A DNA stretch of 12,112 bases from DASXIW01 sp036497785 (GCA_036497785.1 DASXIW010000045.1:1-12112), one strand, 5' to 3'. Counted from the stretch's first letter, positions 1 through 7,822 are shown. A program made the numbers and translations. The notes: generated from the letters alone by a model not told the origin.

Positions 1-1
1 T

Positions 2-142
2 GGCATCCCCGGTAGCGCCATGCCGTCATTCCGCGGCCAGCTCTCGGATCAGGACATCCAGCAGATCGCGGTGTTTCTGAATCAAGCCCGCGGAATCACG
101 ACGGATCACTTCGCGGCACTGCTCGCCACAGCGCAAAAGTAA
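2..142 (+). CDS. Cytochrome c family protein, C-terminal fragment
   Basis: Partial gene entering from the left edge; only the last 46 residues and a TAA stop are present. The fragment begins GIPGSAMPSFRGQLSDQDIQ and continues into a helix (QIAVFLNQ). This matches the C-terminal part of small class I cytochrome c domains: a Met in an 'MPSF' context serving as the distal haem-iron ligand, then 'LSDQDIQQIAVFL', the usual C-terminal helix packing against the haem. The CXXCH haem-binding motif would lie upstream, outside the window. The family carries electrons in the periplasm, either as a soluble protein or as the haem subunit of a membrane dehydrogenase; which of these applies cannot be told. 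It converges on the helicase with an 11-base gap and no strong terminator between them. Confidence 0.7.
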   Translation, partial: GIPGSAMPSFRGQLSDQDIQQIAVFLNQARGITTDHFAALLATAQK

Positions 143-153
143 GGGTCCGGGCC

Positions 154-2997
154 TTATCCCTCCAAAAACGCCCGTGTCCGCGCCGCCGCCTCCGCCAGCC
201 CCAATCGTTCCACCTGCACCCCCGTCGGGAACGCCGATAGCAGGCGCGTGGGCGTCTGTCGGTCCAACAGTACGAATACGCCACGATCGGTAGCGCTGCG
301 GATCAGGCGGCCGAAGGCCTGGCGCAAGCGGAAGCGAACGATACGGTCGTCGAAACCGGAGGTATCGCCGTCGGACAGGTGTACCCGGCGCTCGCGATGC
401 AGTATGTCCGGCCGTGGCCAGGGCACGCGCTCAAACACCACCAGGCGCAGGGCGCGGCCGGGCACGTCCACGCCGTCGCGCATGGCGTCGGTGCCTAGCA
501 GGCAACTGTCTTCCTCGGTGCGAAACACGTCCACCAGCGTGGCGTTGTCCATCGCGTCCACGTGCTGGGCCAGCAGGGAAATGCCGGCGGCCTCCAGTTC
601 CGGCGCGATGCGGGCGTGCACGGCGCGCAGGCGGTTGATCGCCGTGAACAGCCCCAGCGCGCCGCCGCCCGAGGCCTGAAACAAAATGCGGTACGACGCC
701 GCCAGGGATGCGATGTCGCGGGCGTTGACATCGCTGACGACGAAGGCGCGGGTCTGCGCGGCGTAGTCGAACGGGCTCGCCACCGCCACGCGGATGGCGG
801 GCGAGGGCAGATGCGACGCACCTACACGATCTTCGGCGGACAGCCAGGCCACCTCCTGGTCCTCCGCCCCCCCGCGGCTGTCGCGCAGCGTGGCGGAGGT
901 GACCAGCAGGCCTTGGGCAGGCTGGGCCAAGGTGGTGGCGAAGGGGATGGTCGGGTCCAGCCAGTGCCGGTGCAGCCCCACATCGCGATCGCCCGCCTCG
1001 CGGCGGTCCAATTGCAGGAACAGCACATGGGTGGGGCGGGTCCCCGGCTCGGGCCGCGGGTCGGACACGGCGGCCAACATGGCCTGCCAGGCCGACAGCA
1101 TGTCGACGGCGCGACGTTTCAGCGATCGACAGGCGGCTTCGATACGGTTGCGCAGGGCGGCGTCCAGTTCCTCCGCCTCGTCGTCCAGCCGTTCGGTCAG
1201 GCGGGAGATCAGGGTTTTCAGCGGCGTCTCGATGCGCGCCAGGGCGCGGGCGAGATCCTGGGCGGCTTCGGGCAGATCATCGAGCACCGGATACAGGTCG
1301 CATTCGAAGGCGCCGCGCCCGGCATCGCCGTCTCCGGGGATGCGCGCCAGAACCTGCTGGCGGGCGAGCCGCAGAAAGGTCTCGGTGGAGTTCGGCCGAC
1401 CCGGCTCGCCGCCGCCGGGCATCGGCAATGTCTCGGACAGCTGGGCGGACCATCCGGGCGCGGGCAGCGCGCGGGCGGCCTGCAGGGCGGCGTCCAGCGG
1501 GGCTTCCAGTTCCGGCCTGGCGGCGACCAGTTCCTCCAGGCGCCGGCGCAGGCCGCGCGCGCGGGATCGCCCGCCTTCCGCGCCGAGCAGCCAGCGGCGC
1601 AATTCGGCCGCCTCGATGCCGGACAACTCGGCGGAGAAGGCGCTGTCCGCCGCGTCGAACACATGGTGGCCTTCGTCGAATACGTAACGGACTGGCACAG
1701 CATTGTCGTCGATGCCGCCCCAAGCCGCCTGGGCCATGACCAGCGCGTGGTTGGCGACGACGAGTTCGGCGGTGCGGGCGCGCCGAATGGTGTGCTCGAC
1801 GAAGCATTTCCGCCAATGCGGGCAGCCCGCATGGATGCACTCGCCGCGCCGGTCCGCGAGGCCCAGCGTGGCGCCGGCGCCGAACAATTCGGCGAACCAG
1901 CCGGGCAGGTCGCCGCCCTGGATGTCCCCGTCCGACGTCGCGCCGGCCCAGCGGGCGACGAGGCCGAGCGGAATGACGGAGGCGGCGGACGGACCGGCGG
2001 CACCCGCCGCGTCCTCGAAATTCAGCAGGCACAGATAATTCTCGCGGCCCTTGCGCACCACGATGCGGCGGCGGCGTTCGGCTTCGTCCGGCACCAGCCG
2101 GGCCAGTTCGGTCTCAACCTGGCGTTGCAAATGGCGGGTGAAGGTGGAAATCCATACCGGGCCTTTGTTGCGCTCTGCCCACAAGCTGGCCGGCGCGATG
2201 TAGCCGAGCGTCTTGCCGGTGCCGGTGCCGGCCTCGGCCAGCACCAGATGCGGATCGCCGCGCTGGGCGCGCGGGGCGAAGGCGGCGGCGGCGGCGGCGG
2301 CGTAGTCGGCTTGTCCCGGGCGCTGCTCGGCGGTGCTGCCCAATATGGCGGCGAGCCGGATGCGGGCCTCGGCCGGCGTGACGGGCAGCGAACCGGGCGG
2401 CGGCGGCGGGGCCGCTTCCTCCCAGTCCGGCAGGCGGTTCCAGACGCGCATTCCGTCGGCAGCGGGGGCGGCGTGCGAGCGGCCAAGAGCTGCCATGACG
2501 AAGGGTGCCCAGTCCCAACCCGCCTGCCCCATGCGCGCGGCCAGCCCGGCGGCGTCGCGGTTCATCGGCAGATCCTGGCCGGCGGCCAGACGCGCCAGCA
2601 GCGCCTGGGCGATGTCGGGCAGCAATATCGCCGCCGCGTCACGGCCCTTGGTGGGCGCCGGCATATCCAGCGCCAGGGCCAGGCCGCGTGGCGTGGGCGC
2701 CACGGGCCGGGCGGGCAGGACGAAGGCGAACAGCTCCAAAAGGTCCAACGCCGGCATCGGCGGCAGTCCGAGCCGGCGCAGCGTGGCCGGCGCATGCACC
2801 AACAGCGGCGGCGGCGCGGCGCGCAGCAGCCTTGCGGCACCGGCGGTGGGCAAGTCCAGCATCTCCCCGTCCGGCGTCAGGATCGCGGCACGGCCCACGC
2901 CGGCCACAACCGATGGCGCGTCCGGCAGGACGATGCGGGGGGAAGCCGGGCGGGGGGAAGCGGGCGCGCCCTTCGGCGGATTGGCGAGTCCGGTCAT
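154..2997 (-). CDS. ATP-dependent DNA helicase, DinG/XPD-like iron-sulfur superfamily 2
   Basis: Predicted 947-residue helicase of the DinG/XPD group, which unwinds DNA 5'-3' at damaged or recombining sites and R-loops. Visible motifs: Walker A GTGTGKT at 257-263, preceded by EA; four cysteines spaced as in the Fe-S domain (C323, C387, C392, C398); the DEGH box at 441-444; SAT (motif III) at 701-703; and QAFGRLIR (motif VI) at 893-900. Residues 1-240 form an N-terminal extension where bacterial DinG proteins may carry an exonuclease domain. Here it contains 'LLVHAP' and 'DLLELFAFV' but no clear DEDD acidic set, so it is probably degenerate. The reading frame extends to 3036, but I chose ATG 2997 (MTGLANPP) because the upstream residues fall inside the divergent promoter region. 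There is no Shine-Dalgarno sequence; the start may be leaderless. An Ala run (232-239) and a Pro run (197-201) reflect GC-rich codon repeats. The family call is firm; the symbol dinG is withheld because several paralogous families exist. Confidence 0.93.
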   Translation of the reverse strand: MTGLANPPKGAPASPRPASPRIVLPDAPSVVAGVGRAAILTPDGEMLDLPTAGAARLLRAAPPPLLVHAPATLRRLGLPPMPALDLLELFAFVLPARPVAPTPRGLALALDMPAPTKGRDAAAILLPDIAQALLARLAAGQDLPMNRDAAGLAARMGQAGWDWAPFVMAALGRSHAAPAADGMRVWNRLPDWEEAAPPPPPGSLPVTPAEARIRLAAILGSTAEQRPGQADYAAAAAAAFAPRAQRGDPHLVLAEAGTGTGKTLGYIAPASLWAERNKGPVWISTFTRHLQRQVETELARLVPDEAERRRRIVVRKGRENYLCLLNFEDAAGAAGPSAASVIPLGLVARWAGATSDGDIQGGDLPGWFAELFGAGATLGLADRRGECIHAGCPHWRKCFVEHTIRRARTAELVVANHALVMAQAAWGGIDDNAVPVRYVFDEGHHVFDAADSAFSAELSGIEAAELRRWLLGAEGGRSRARGLRRRLEELVAARPELEAPLDAALQAARALPAPGWSAQLSETLPMPGGGEPGRPNSTETFLRLARQQVLARIPGDGDAGRGAFECDLYPVLDDLPEAAQDLARALARIETPLKTLISRLTERLDDEAEELDAALRNRIEAACRSLKRRAVDMLSAWQAMLAAVSDPRPEPGTRPTHVLFLQLDRREAGDRDVGLHRHWLDPTIPFATTLAQPAQGLLVTSATLRDSRGGAEDQEVAWLSAEDRVGASHLPSPAIRVAVASPFDYAAQTRAFVVSDVNARDIASLAASYRILFQASGGGALGLFTAINRLRAVHARIAPELEAAGISLLAQHVDAMDNATLVDVFRTEEDSCLLGTDAMRDGVDVPGRALRLVVFERVPWPRPDILHRERRVHLSDGDTSGFDDRIVRFRLRQAFGRLIRSATDRGVFVLLDRQTPTRLLSAFPTGVQVERLGLAEAAARTRAFLEG

Positions 2998-3003
2998 ATC
3001 CGC

Positions 3004-3031
3004 ACTATAAGGGCAGCGCCGCATTGACCAA
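3004..3031 (-). promoter_or_regulatory. Candidate promoter of the helicase gene
   Basis: On the minus strand TTGGTC (3026-3031) and TATAGT (3004-3009) are 16 bases apart. They match sigma-70 consensus at 3/6 and 5/6 positions. Counting seven bases from the end of the -10 box puts the transcription start on or next to the A of ATG 2997, so the transcript would be leaderless, in line with the lack of a ribosome binding site. Position and spacing are seen; promoter activity is inferred. Confidence 0.4.
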
Positions 3032-3052
3032 GACATCCCCCGTCCATAGCTT
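3024..3052 (+). promoter_or_regulatory. Candidate promoter of lysK
   Basis: TTGACC (3024-3029, 5/6 to the -35 consensus) is followed after 17 bases by TAGCTT (3047-3052, a weak -10). The expected transcription start is at about 3059, one base before the lysK ATG. The -35 box overlaps that of the opposing helicase promoter, so the two could interfere. The -10 box is poor, so confidence is limited. Confidence 0.35.
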
Positions 3053-3059
3053 GCCCCGA

Positions 3060-4643
3060 ATGGCCGACATCTCCCTCACCGCCCCATCCATCCCCAAAGC
3101 CTGGCCGTTCGACGAGGCGCAGAAAGTCGCGGCGAGGCTGGCCGCGAACGGCCGCGACCACGCGCTGTTCGAGACGGGCTACGGCCCCTCCGGCCTGCCC
3201 CATATCGGCACTTTCGGCGAGGTGGCGCGCACCAGCTGGGTGCGCCGCGCCTTCACCGAACTCACCGGCCTCCGCTCTCGCCTGCTGGCCTTCAGCGACG
3301 ATATGGACGGGTTGCGCAAAGTGCCGGACAACGTGCCGGACAAGGTAATGCTGGCGCGCTATCTGGGCCGGCCGCTGACCCGCATTCCCGATCCGTTCGG
3401 CACGCATGACAGCTTCGGGGCACATAACAATGCCCGGCTACGGGCGTTCCTGGACAGTTTCGGCTTCGATTACGAATTCGCCTCCTCCACCGAATACTAT
3501 ACCTCCGGCCGGTTCGACGCCGCGCTGCGCCGGGTGCTTGAGGTCCATGGCGAAATTCTCGCCGTAGTGCGCCCCACGCTGGGGCCGGATCGGCAGGCCA
3601 CCTACTCCCCGTTTCTGCCCATCCATCCCGAGACCGGGGTGGTGATGCAGGTGAAGGTGGAAAAGCTGGACCCGGATTCCGGCACAATCGCCTGGCGCGA
3701 CGACACGGGAAAATGGTTCGAGACGCCGGTCACCGGTGGCGCTTGCAAATTGCAATGGAAAGCCGACTGGGCGATGCGCTGGCATGCGCTGGGTGTAGAT
3801 TACGAAATGTCCGGCAAGGATCTGATCGACAGCGTTCGCCTGTCCGGCAAGATCTGCCGCATCCTGGGCAGCGAGCCGCCCACCGGCTTCACCTACGAGC
3901 TGTTCCTGGACGAGAGCGCCCAGAAGATCAGCAAGAGCAAGGGCAACGGTCTTTCGGTGGATGAATGGCTGCGCTATGCGCCACCGGAAAGCCTGGGGCA
4001 GTTCATGTTCAACGCCCCGCAGCGCGCCAAGCGGCTGTTCTTCGACGTGATCCCGAAGGCGGTGGACGAATATCTGGCCAATACCGCCCGCGCCCGCGCC
4101 CAGCCGCCCGCCGAGCGCCCGACCAACCCTGCCTGGCATATCCACGACGGCCATATTCCGCAGGAGGCGGCCAGTCCGCTCTCGTTTGGCATGCTGCTCA
4201 ACCTGGCCAGCGTGGTGAACGCCGAGACGCCGGACATGCTGTGGGGCTTCATCCGCCGCTACAGTCCCGGCGCCACGCCGAAGGACATGCCGTTCCTGGC
4301 GCGGCTGGTGGAATACGCCTTGGCGTATTACCGGGACTTCGTCCGCCCCGCGAAGCACTTCCGCCAGCCGGACGCGATCGAAGTTGCGGCTCTGCAAGAC
4401 CTGCTCGGCGAACTGCGCGCCTTGCCGGCGGACACGCCGGCCGAGGACATCCAGAACGTGCTTTATGCCGTGGGCAAGCGCCACCCTCTCACCGATCTGC
4501 GCGCCTGGTTCGGCTGCCTGTATCAGGTGCTGCTGGGCCAGCAGGAAGGCCCGCGCTTTGGTCAGTTCATCGCGCTGTACGGCATCCCTGAGACCGTCGC
4601 ATTGATCGAGGCTGCGCTCGCCCGTCCCGCCGACCCCGCCTGA
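3060..4643 (+). CDS. lysK: Lysine--tRNA ligase, class I (LysRS-I)
   Basis: Charges tRNA-Lys with lysine in the cytoplasm. This is the class I enzyme found in archaea, spirochaetes and many alphaproteobacteria, unrelated in fold to the class II LysS of E. coli. The 527-residue length is normal for the family. The HIGH-type signature is HIGT at residues 48-51 within GYGPSGLPHIGTFGEV, and the KMSKS-type signature is KISKS at 289-293; both are diagnostic of class I. A C-terminal helical anticodon-binding region follows. I chose ATG 3060 (MADISLTAP) because the longer frame would run into the helicase gene and the added residues look like antisense translation. There is no Shine-Dalgarno sequence before this ATG. 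The gene heads an operon with the MprF-like gene: the stop TGA is followed 13 bases later by the next start. Confidence 0.95.
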   Translation: MADISLTAPSIPKAWPFDEAQKVAARLAANGRDHALFETGYGPSGLPHIGTFGEVARTSWVRRAFTELTGLRSRLLAFSDDMDGLRKVPDNVPDKVMLARYLGRPLTRIPDPFGTHDSFGAHNNARLRAFLDSFGFDYEFASSTEYYTSGRFDAALRRVLEVHGEILAVVRPTLGPDRQATYSPFLPIHPETGVVMQVKVEKLDPDSGTIAWRDDTGKWFETPVTGGACKLQWKADWAMRWHALGVDYEMSGKDLIDSVRLSGKICRILGSEPPTGFTYELFLDESAQKISKSKGNGLSVDEWLRYAPPESLGQFMFNAPQRAKRLFFDVIPKAVDEYLANTARARAQPPAERPTNPAWHIHDGHIPQEAASPLSFGMLLNLASVVNAETPDMLWGFIRRYSPGATPKDMPFLARLVEYALAYYRDFVRPAKHFRQPDAIEVAALQDLLGELRALPADTPAEDIQNVLYAVGKRHPLTDLRAWFGCLYQVLLGQQEGPRFGQFIALYGIPETVALIEAALARPADPA

Positions 4644-4644
4644 C

Positions 4645-4649
4645 AAGGA
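4645..4649 (+). promoter_or_regulatory. Ribosome binding site fixing the GTG start of the MprF-like gene
   Basis: AAGGA directly follows the lysK stop codon and lies 7 bases before GTG 4657. It supports this non-ATG start and suggests translational coupling with lysK. Confidence 0.7.
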
Positions 4650-4656
4650 CGGTGAG

Positions 4657-6702
4657 GTGACGGATAGGCTGAAGAAAATCCTGCGCCATGTGCCTGCCTT
4701 GCTGGGCGTGGGGCTGTTCATCGGCGCCGTCTATGTGGTGCAGAAGGAATTCCGCCATCTGCGGATCGCCGACATCGCCCGGGCACTGGAGCAGCTTCCC
4801 GATGCCGCTCTGGCGATCTCGTTCGGTTGGAACCTCCTGTCCTATTTCATCCTGACCTTCTACGACCGCCTGGGCACCATCTATGCCGGGCGGAAAGTAA
4901 GCTATGGCAAGGCCGCGTTCGCATCGTTCTGCGCCTATGCGCTGGCCCATAATCTGGGCTTCGCCGCGGTGTCCGGCGCCGCCGTGCGCTACCGGCTGTA
5001 CGCGCATTGGGGGCTGACGCCGCTGCAGATCGGCAAGGTGGTGGCGTTTTGCAGCCTGACCTTCGGGCTGGGCGGCTTCGTGCTGGGCGGCGCGATCCTG
5101 TTCACCGAGCCCACCGCGGTGCCGTTCTTCGGCAACCACCTGCCGCATTACATCATGTACGGCATCGCCGCGGCGATGTGGGCGCTGGTCGGTGCCTATG
5201 TGACACTCTCTCGCTGCGTGGGCGTGATCCGCGTGTTCGGCCACGAGGTGGAGTTGCCGAGCTGGCGTATGGCCATCGTGCAGGTGCTGTTGGCCACCGC
5301 TGACGTGGCGGCGACGGCGGCGATTTTCTATGCGCTGCTGCCGCACTCGATCGGTATGACCTATCTGCGCTTTCTGGGCGTGTATCTGGCATCCTACAGC
5401 GCCGGTCTGGCGGCCAACCTGCCGGGCGGGCTGGGGGTGTTCGACACCGCCATGTTGCTGGGCCTGGCACCGTATCTGGACCCGCCGCAGATCATTGGCG
5501 CCATCGTGGTGTTCCGCCTTTATTACTATATCATCCCGCTATTCCTGGCCGGCAGTATGTTCGCGGGCAACGAGATCCTGCTGCGCGGCAAGGGCATCCT
5601 GAAGGGTGCGCCGAAGCTTACGGGCGTGCAGGCCATCGGCCGCTGGAGCGAACCCGATTTCATCGTTGCGGCCGTCACCGGCGTGGTCGCGCTGTGCGGC
5701 GCGATGCTGCTTTCCCTGGGCGTGCTGGAAACCGGGACCAGTCTGTCCTGGATCGACGCGGATTTCGCGGATGTGGTGAACGAGGCCGGGGAGTTCGTGC
5801 CGAGCCTGATCGGCGCGGCCCTGCTGGTGATGGCTGGCGGGCTGGCACAGCGCGTCAACCTGGCCTGGACGGGGACGATTGTGCTGCTGCTGCTGGGCAC
5901 CGCCTTTACCCTGGCGGAAGGGCAGCCAAGCTGGATACCGGCCGTGCTGGTGCTGTCCGCCCTTCTGATAGCGCCGTTCCACCGCGCCTTTTACCGCAAT
6001 GCCCGCCTGCTGAGCGGCAAGCTGCATCTGAGCACCGCTCTGCCGCTGTTCACCCTGATCGCCTGCGTGTTGGCGCTGGCCGCTTTCGAGCCGCATATAC
6101 GCTGGATGGACAGCAATAGCTGGTGGGAAGTGGTGCTCTCGCCGGATGTGCCGAATTCGCTGCGCGCCTCCGTGGCGCTGACCGTCGCCCTCGCGCTCAC
6201 TGCCATGTGGCGCCTGCTGCGGCCTGGACGGGTGCCGTGGATGCCGTGGAACGATGCCGCGCGCTTCCGCTTCGCCGGCCTCGGCGCGTTGCCGCCGCGC
6301 GGGGCGGATGGGGTGGTTTGGGGGGAATCCGAGCGTGCCGCCATTGCCTTCCGCCGGGTGGGCCGGGTGCTGCTGGCCCTGGGCGACCCGGTTGGCGCCG
6401 TGAATGACCGCGTATCGGCCATATGGCGCCTGCGCGACCTGGCCGAGCAGGACGGGCTGGACCCGGCGGTATGGCAAGCTGGGCGTGGGCTGCTGCAAGT
6501 CTATGCCGATCTGGGTCTGGCCGCCCTGCCGCTGGGTGAGGATGGGCTGCCGATGCCGGACCCCGAGGACGGGGACGCGCCACATGCCCGGCACTATCTG
6601 GTGTGCGTCGCCGAGCGCGACCTGCCGGCGCTGCTGCCGCTGCTGCCCGCGCTGGCGGCGACGCAGCGTGTGGATTCCGAGCAGCGGTCGGCGGTGTTTT
6701 AG
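4657..6702 (+). CDS. MprF-like lysylphosphatidylglycerol flippase/synthase protein with shortened synthase domain
   Basis: A 681-residue membrane protein. Residues 10-305 match the MprF flippase module: several hydrophobic helices plus the conserved stretches 'AHNLGFAAVSGAAVRYRLY' (97-115) and 'NLPGGLGVFD' (254-263). Further membrane segments occupy roughly 333-355, 381-396, 404-440, 458-476 and 502-520. The cytoplasmic part (about 530-660) contains 'LLALGDPVG' (572-580), 'IWRLRDLAEQDG' and 'VYADLGLAALPLGEDG', typical of the first half of the DUF2156 aminoacyl-phosphatidylglycerol synthase domain. Family members usually run to about 840-870 residues; here the protein stops where the second acetyltransferase-like half, holding most catalytic residues, should begin. 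Full MprF transfers lysine or alanine from charged tRNA to phosphatidylglycerol and flips the product to the outer leaflet, giving resistance to cationic peptides. This copy may only flip lipid or may act otherwise. Start GTG 4657 is chosen for its AAGGA site. Confidence 0.85.
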   Translation: MTDRLKKILRHVPALLGVGLFIGAVYVVQKEFRHLRIADIARALEQLPDAALAISFGWNLLSYFILTFYDRLGTIYAGRKVSYGKAAFASFCAYALAHNLGFAAVSGAAVRYRLYAHWGLTPLQIGKVVAFCSLTFGLGGFVLGGAILFTEPTAVPFFGNHLPHYIMYGIAAAMWALVGAYVTLSRCVGVIRVFGHEVELPSWRMAIVQVLLATADVAATAAIFYALLPHSIGMTYLRFLGVYLASYSAGLAANLPGGLGVFDTAMLLGLAPYLDPPQIIGAIVVFRLYYYIIPLFLAGSMFAGNEILLRGKGILKGAPKLTGVQAIGRWSEPDFIVAAVTGVVALCGAMLLSLGVLETGTSLSWIDADFADVVNEAGEFVPSLIGAALLVMAGGLAQRVNLAWTGTIVLLLLGTAFTLAEGQPSWIPAVLVLSALLIAPFHRAFYRNARLLSGKLHLSTALPLFTLIACVLALAAFEPHIRWMDSNSWWEVVLSPDVPNSLRASVALTVALALTAMWRLLRPGRVPWMPWNDAARFRFAGLGALPPRGADGVVWGESERAAIAFRRVGRVLLALGDPVGAVNDRVSAIWRLRDLAEQDGLDPAVWQAGRGLLQVYADLGLAALPLGEDGLPMPDPEDGDAPHARHYLVCVAERDLPALLPLLPALAATQRVDSEQRSAVF

Positions 6703-6725
6703 GGGCTTGCATTCGGGAAGGAAGG

Positions 6726-6740
6726 GTGGGCTCTGCCCAC
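6726..6740. terminator. Hairpin between convergent genes (first of two)
   Basis: GTGGGC (6726-6731), loop TCT, GCCCAC (6735-6740): a perfect 6-base-pair stem located 24 bases past the MprF-like stop codon. No T-run follows on either strand. It may act with the next hairpin as a bidirectional transcription end, or be part of a dispersed intergenic repeat. Confidence 0.4.
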
Positions 6741-6745
6741 GCCCG

Positions 6746-6767
6746 CCAAGGGGCAGAGGCCCCTTGG
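6746..6767. terminator. Strong hairpin between the MprF-like gene and lysR (bidirectional terminator or REP-like element)
   Basis: CCAAGGGGC (6746-6754), loop AGAG, GCCCCTTGG (6759-6767): a perfect 9-base-pair, GC-rich stem lying midway between two convergent genes. There is no U-tract on either strand, so it is not a classical intrinsic terminator. It could stop RNA decay or transcription from both sides. Its form resembles short palindromic intergenic repeats of GC-rich alphaproteobacteria. Confidence 0.5.
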
Positions 6768-6787
6768 ATCCCACGACATCAGCATTG

Positions 6788-7696
6788 TTAGGCGGCTGCC
6801 CGGTCCTGCCTGCGGATATCCTGCCGGAACGTCTCCGTGATATGGGCGGCCAGCACATCCGTCACGGGTAGCCGGGCGTCGCGGGATTTTACCAGCATGA
6901 TGCCGGTATCCGGCAGATCGGGCAGACCCTCATCGGGCCGCATCACGCGCAGTCCTTCGGGCAGCCAGGCGTCCGTGGCCACACTCACCGCGAGGCCGGC
7001 CAACACTGGGGCGATGGTGCCGGCCAGGGTGGCGGAGCTATAGGCGACGCGCCAGCGGCGGCCGGCCTGTTCCAGCGCGTTCAGCGTGGCCCTGCGCCAG
7101 CTGCAATCCTGGGCGGCGAGCGCCAGGGGTAGCGGGTCCTGTCGGTGCGGGGCGTGGCGCGCCGAGGTAATCCAGCGCAGCGGGCCGCGCCATAGCTCCA
7201 CCGAGGGCAGCCGGGACGCTTCATAGCCGGCGCTACATAGCGTCAGGTCCAGCTCGCCCGCCTTCAGCTTCTCCATCACTTCGGCGGACGGGGCACACAG
7301 CACCTCCACCTCCACCGCGGGATGGGAATCGGCGAAGCGTTTCAGCACCGAGGGCAGGTAGCGCAGCGCGTAATCATCCGGCGTGCCGAGCCGCACCGTG
7401 CCATGCACCTGCGGCGTGCGGAAGGTGCGCCAGATCTCGTCGTTCAGCGCCAGCAGCTCGCGCGACCGGTCCAGCAGGAAGCGGCCATGCGAGGTGAGCT
7501 GGACAGATCCGCCCTTTCCGCGCAGCAGCAATTTCTGGCCCAACGTCGACTCCAGCCGCTGCACCTGCATGGAAACGGCGGATTGCGTGCGCCCCACACG
7601 CTCCGCCGCACGGGTGAAGCTGCCTTCCTCCGCGATGAACGCGAAGGCGCGCAGCAGATCGGGGTCGATTCCGGTGGGTAAGGTCATGCGCATCAT
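6788..7696 (-). CDS. LysR-type transcriptional regulator
   Basis: A 302-residue DNA-binding regulator of normal LysR length. Residues 10-68 form the winged helix-turn-helix, with 'AFIAEEGSFTRAAERVGRTQ' and 'SAVSMQVQRLE', the usual family signature. From about residue 97 comes the effector-binding domain, opening with 'VHGTVRLGTPDDYALRYLP'. The late segment 'GTIAPVLAGLAVSVATDAWL' recalls the LrhA/HexA branch, but the effector is unknown. Two ATGs stand side by side: AGGA is 3 bases before ATG 7696 and 6 bases before ATG 7693, so the true start may be the second (301 residues). It is divergent from the DUF1127 gene with 126 bases between the starts. LysR regulators often control their divergent neighbour and themselves, so DUF1127 is a candidate target. 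It converges on the MprF-like gene. Confidence 0.92.
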   Translation of the reverse strand: MMRMTLPTGIDPDLLRAFAFIAEEGSFTRAAERVGRTQSAVSMQVQRLESTLGQKLLLRGKGGSVQLTSHGRFLLDRSRELLALNDEIWRTFRTPQVHGTVRLGTPDDYALRYLPSVLKRFADSHPAVEVEVLCAPSAEVMEKLKAGELDLTLCSAGYEASRLPSVELWRGPLRWITSARHAPHRQDPLPLALAAQDCSWRRATLNALEQAGRRWRVAYSSATLAGTIAPVLAGLAVSVATDAWLPEGLRVMRPDEGLPDLPDTGIMLVKSRDARLPVTDVLAAHITETFRQDIRRQDRAAA

Positions 7697-7702
7697 TATT
7701 CC

Positions 7703-7717
7703 TGATATCTTCCATCA
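7703..7717. promoter_or_regulatory. Candidate LysR operator (TGAT-N7-ATCA)
   Basis: An imperfect dyad, TGAT (7703-7706) and ATCA (7714-7717), sits 7 bases upstream of the lysR start and 106 bases upstream of the DUF1127 start. LysR proteins bind AT-rich interrupted dyads, often T-N11-A; this one has a slightly different spacing. It is the only such dyad I saw in the intergenic region. A second inverted repeat, CGCCC-N6-GGGCG, is at 7765-7780. Confidence 0.2.
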
Positions 7718-7822
7718 ATGCAATTCGTTTTCCTTATTTTCAGGGTTGGTCGACAATCCACTCACGCCCGCAAAAGGGCGACACTACAGACGGCAACACG
7801 GCAAACACGAAAGAAGTTTGAT

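Noticed and set aside
143..153. Terminator between the cytochrome c and helicase genes
   Set aside because: Only a 4-base-pair AAGG/CCTT stem can form, with no T-run.
562..3027. 821-codon open frame on the + strand opposite the helicase
   Set aside because: It mirrors the helicase codon structure in a GC-rich gene and is full of Gly/Arg/Gln repeats. It has no recognisable domain, while the minus strand has all helicase motifs.
3438..4721. Long minus-strand frames opposite lysK and the MprF-like gene (also 5539-6858)
   Set aside because: No domains, Arg/Gln/His-rich composition, and complete overlap with strongly supported genes.
7718..7822. Upstream start giving a 119-residue DUF1127 protein
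   Set aside because: The extra residues would cover the divergent control region, and there is no ribosome site at 7718, while AAGAAG precedes ATG 7823.
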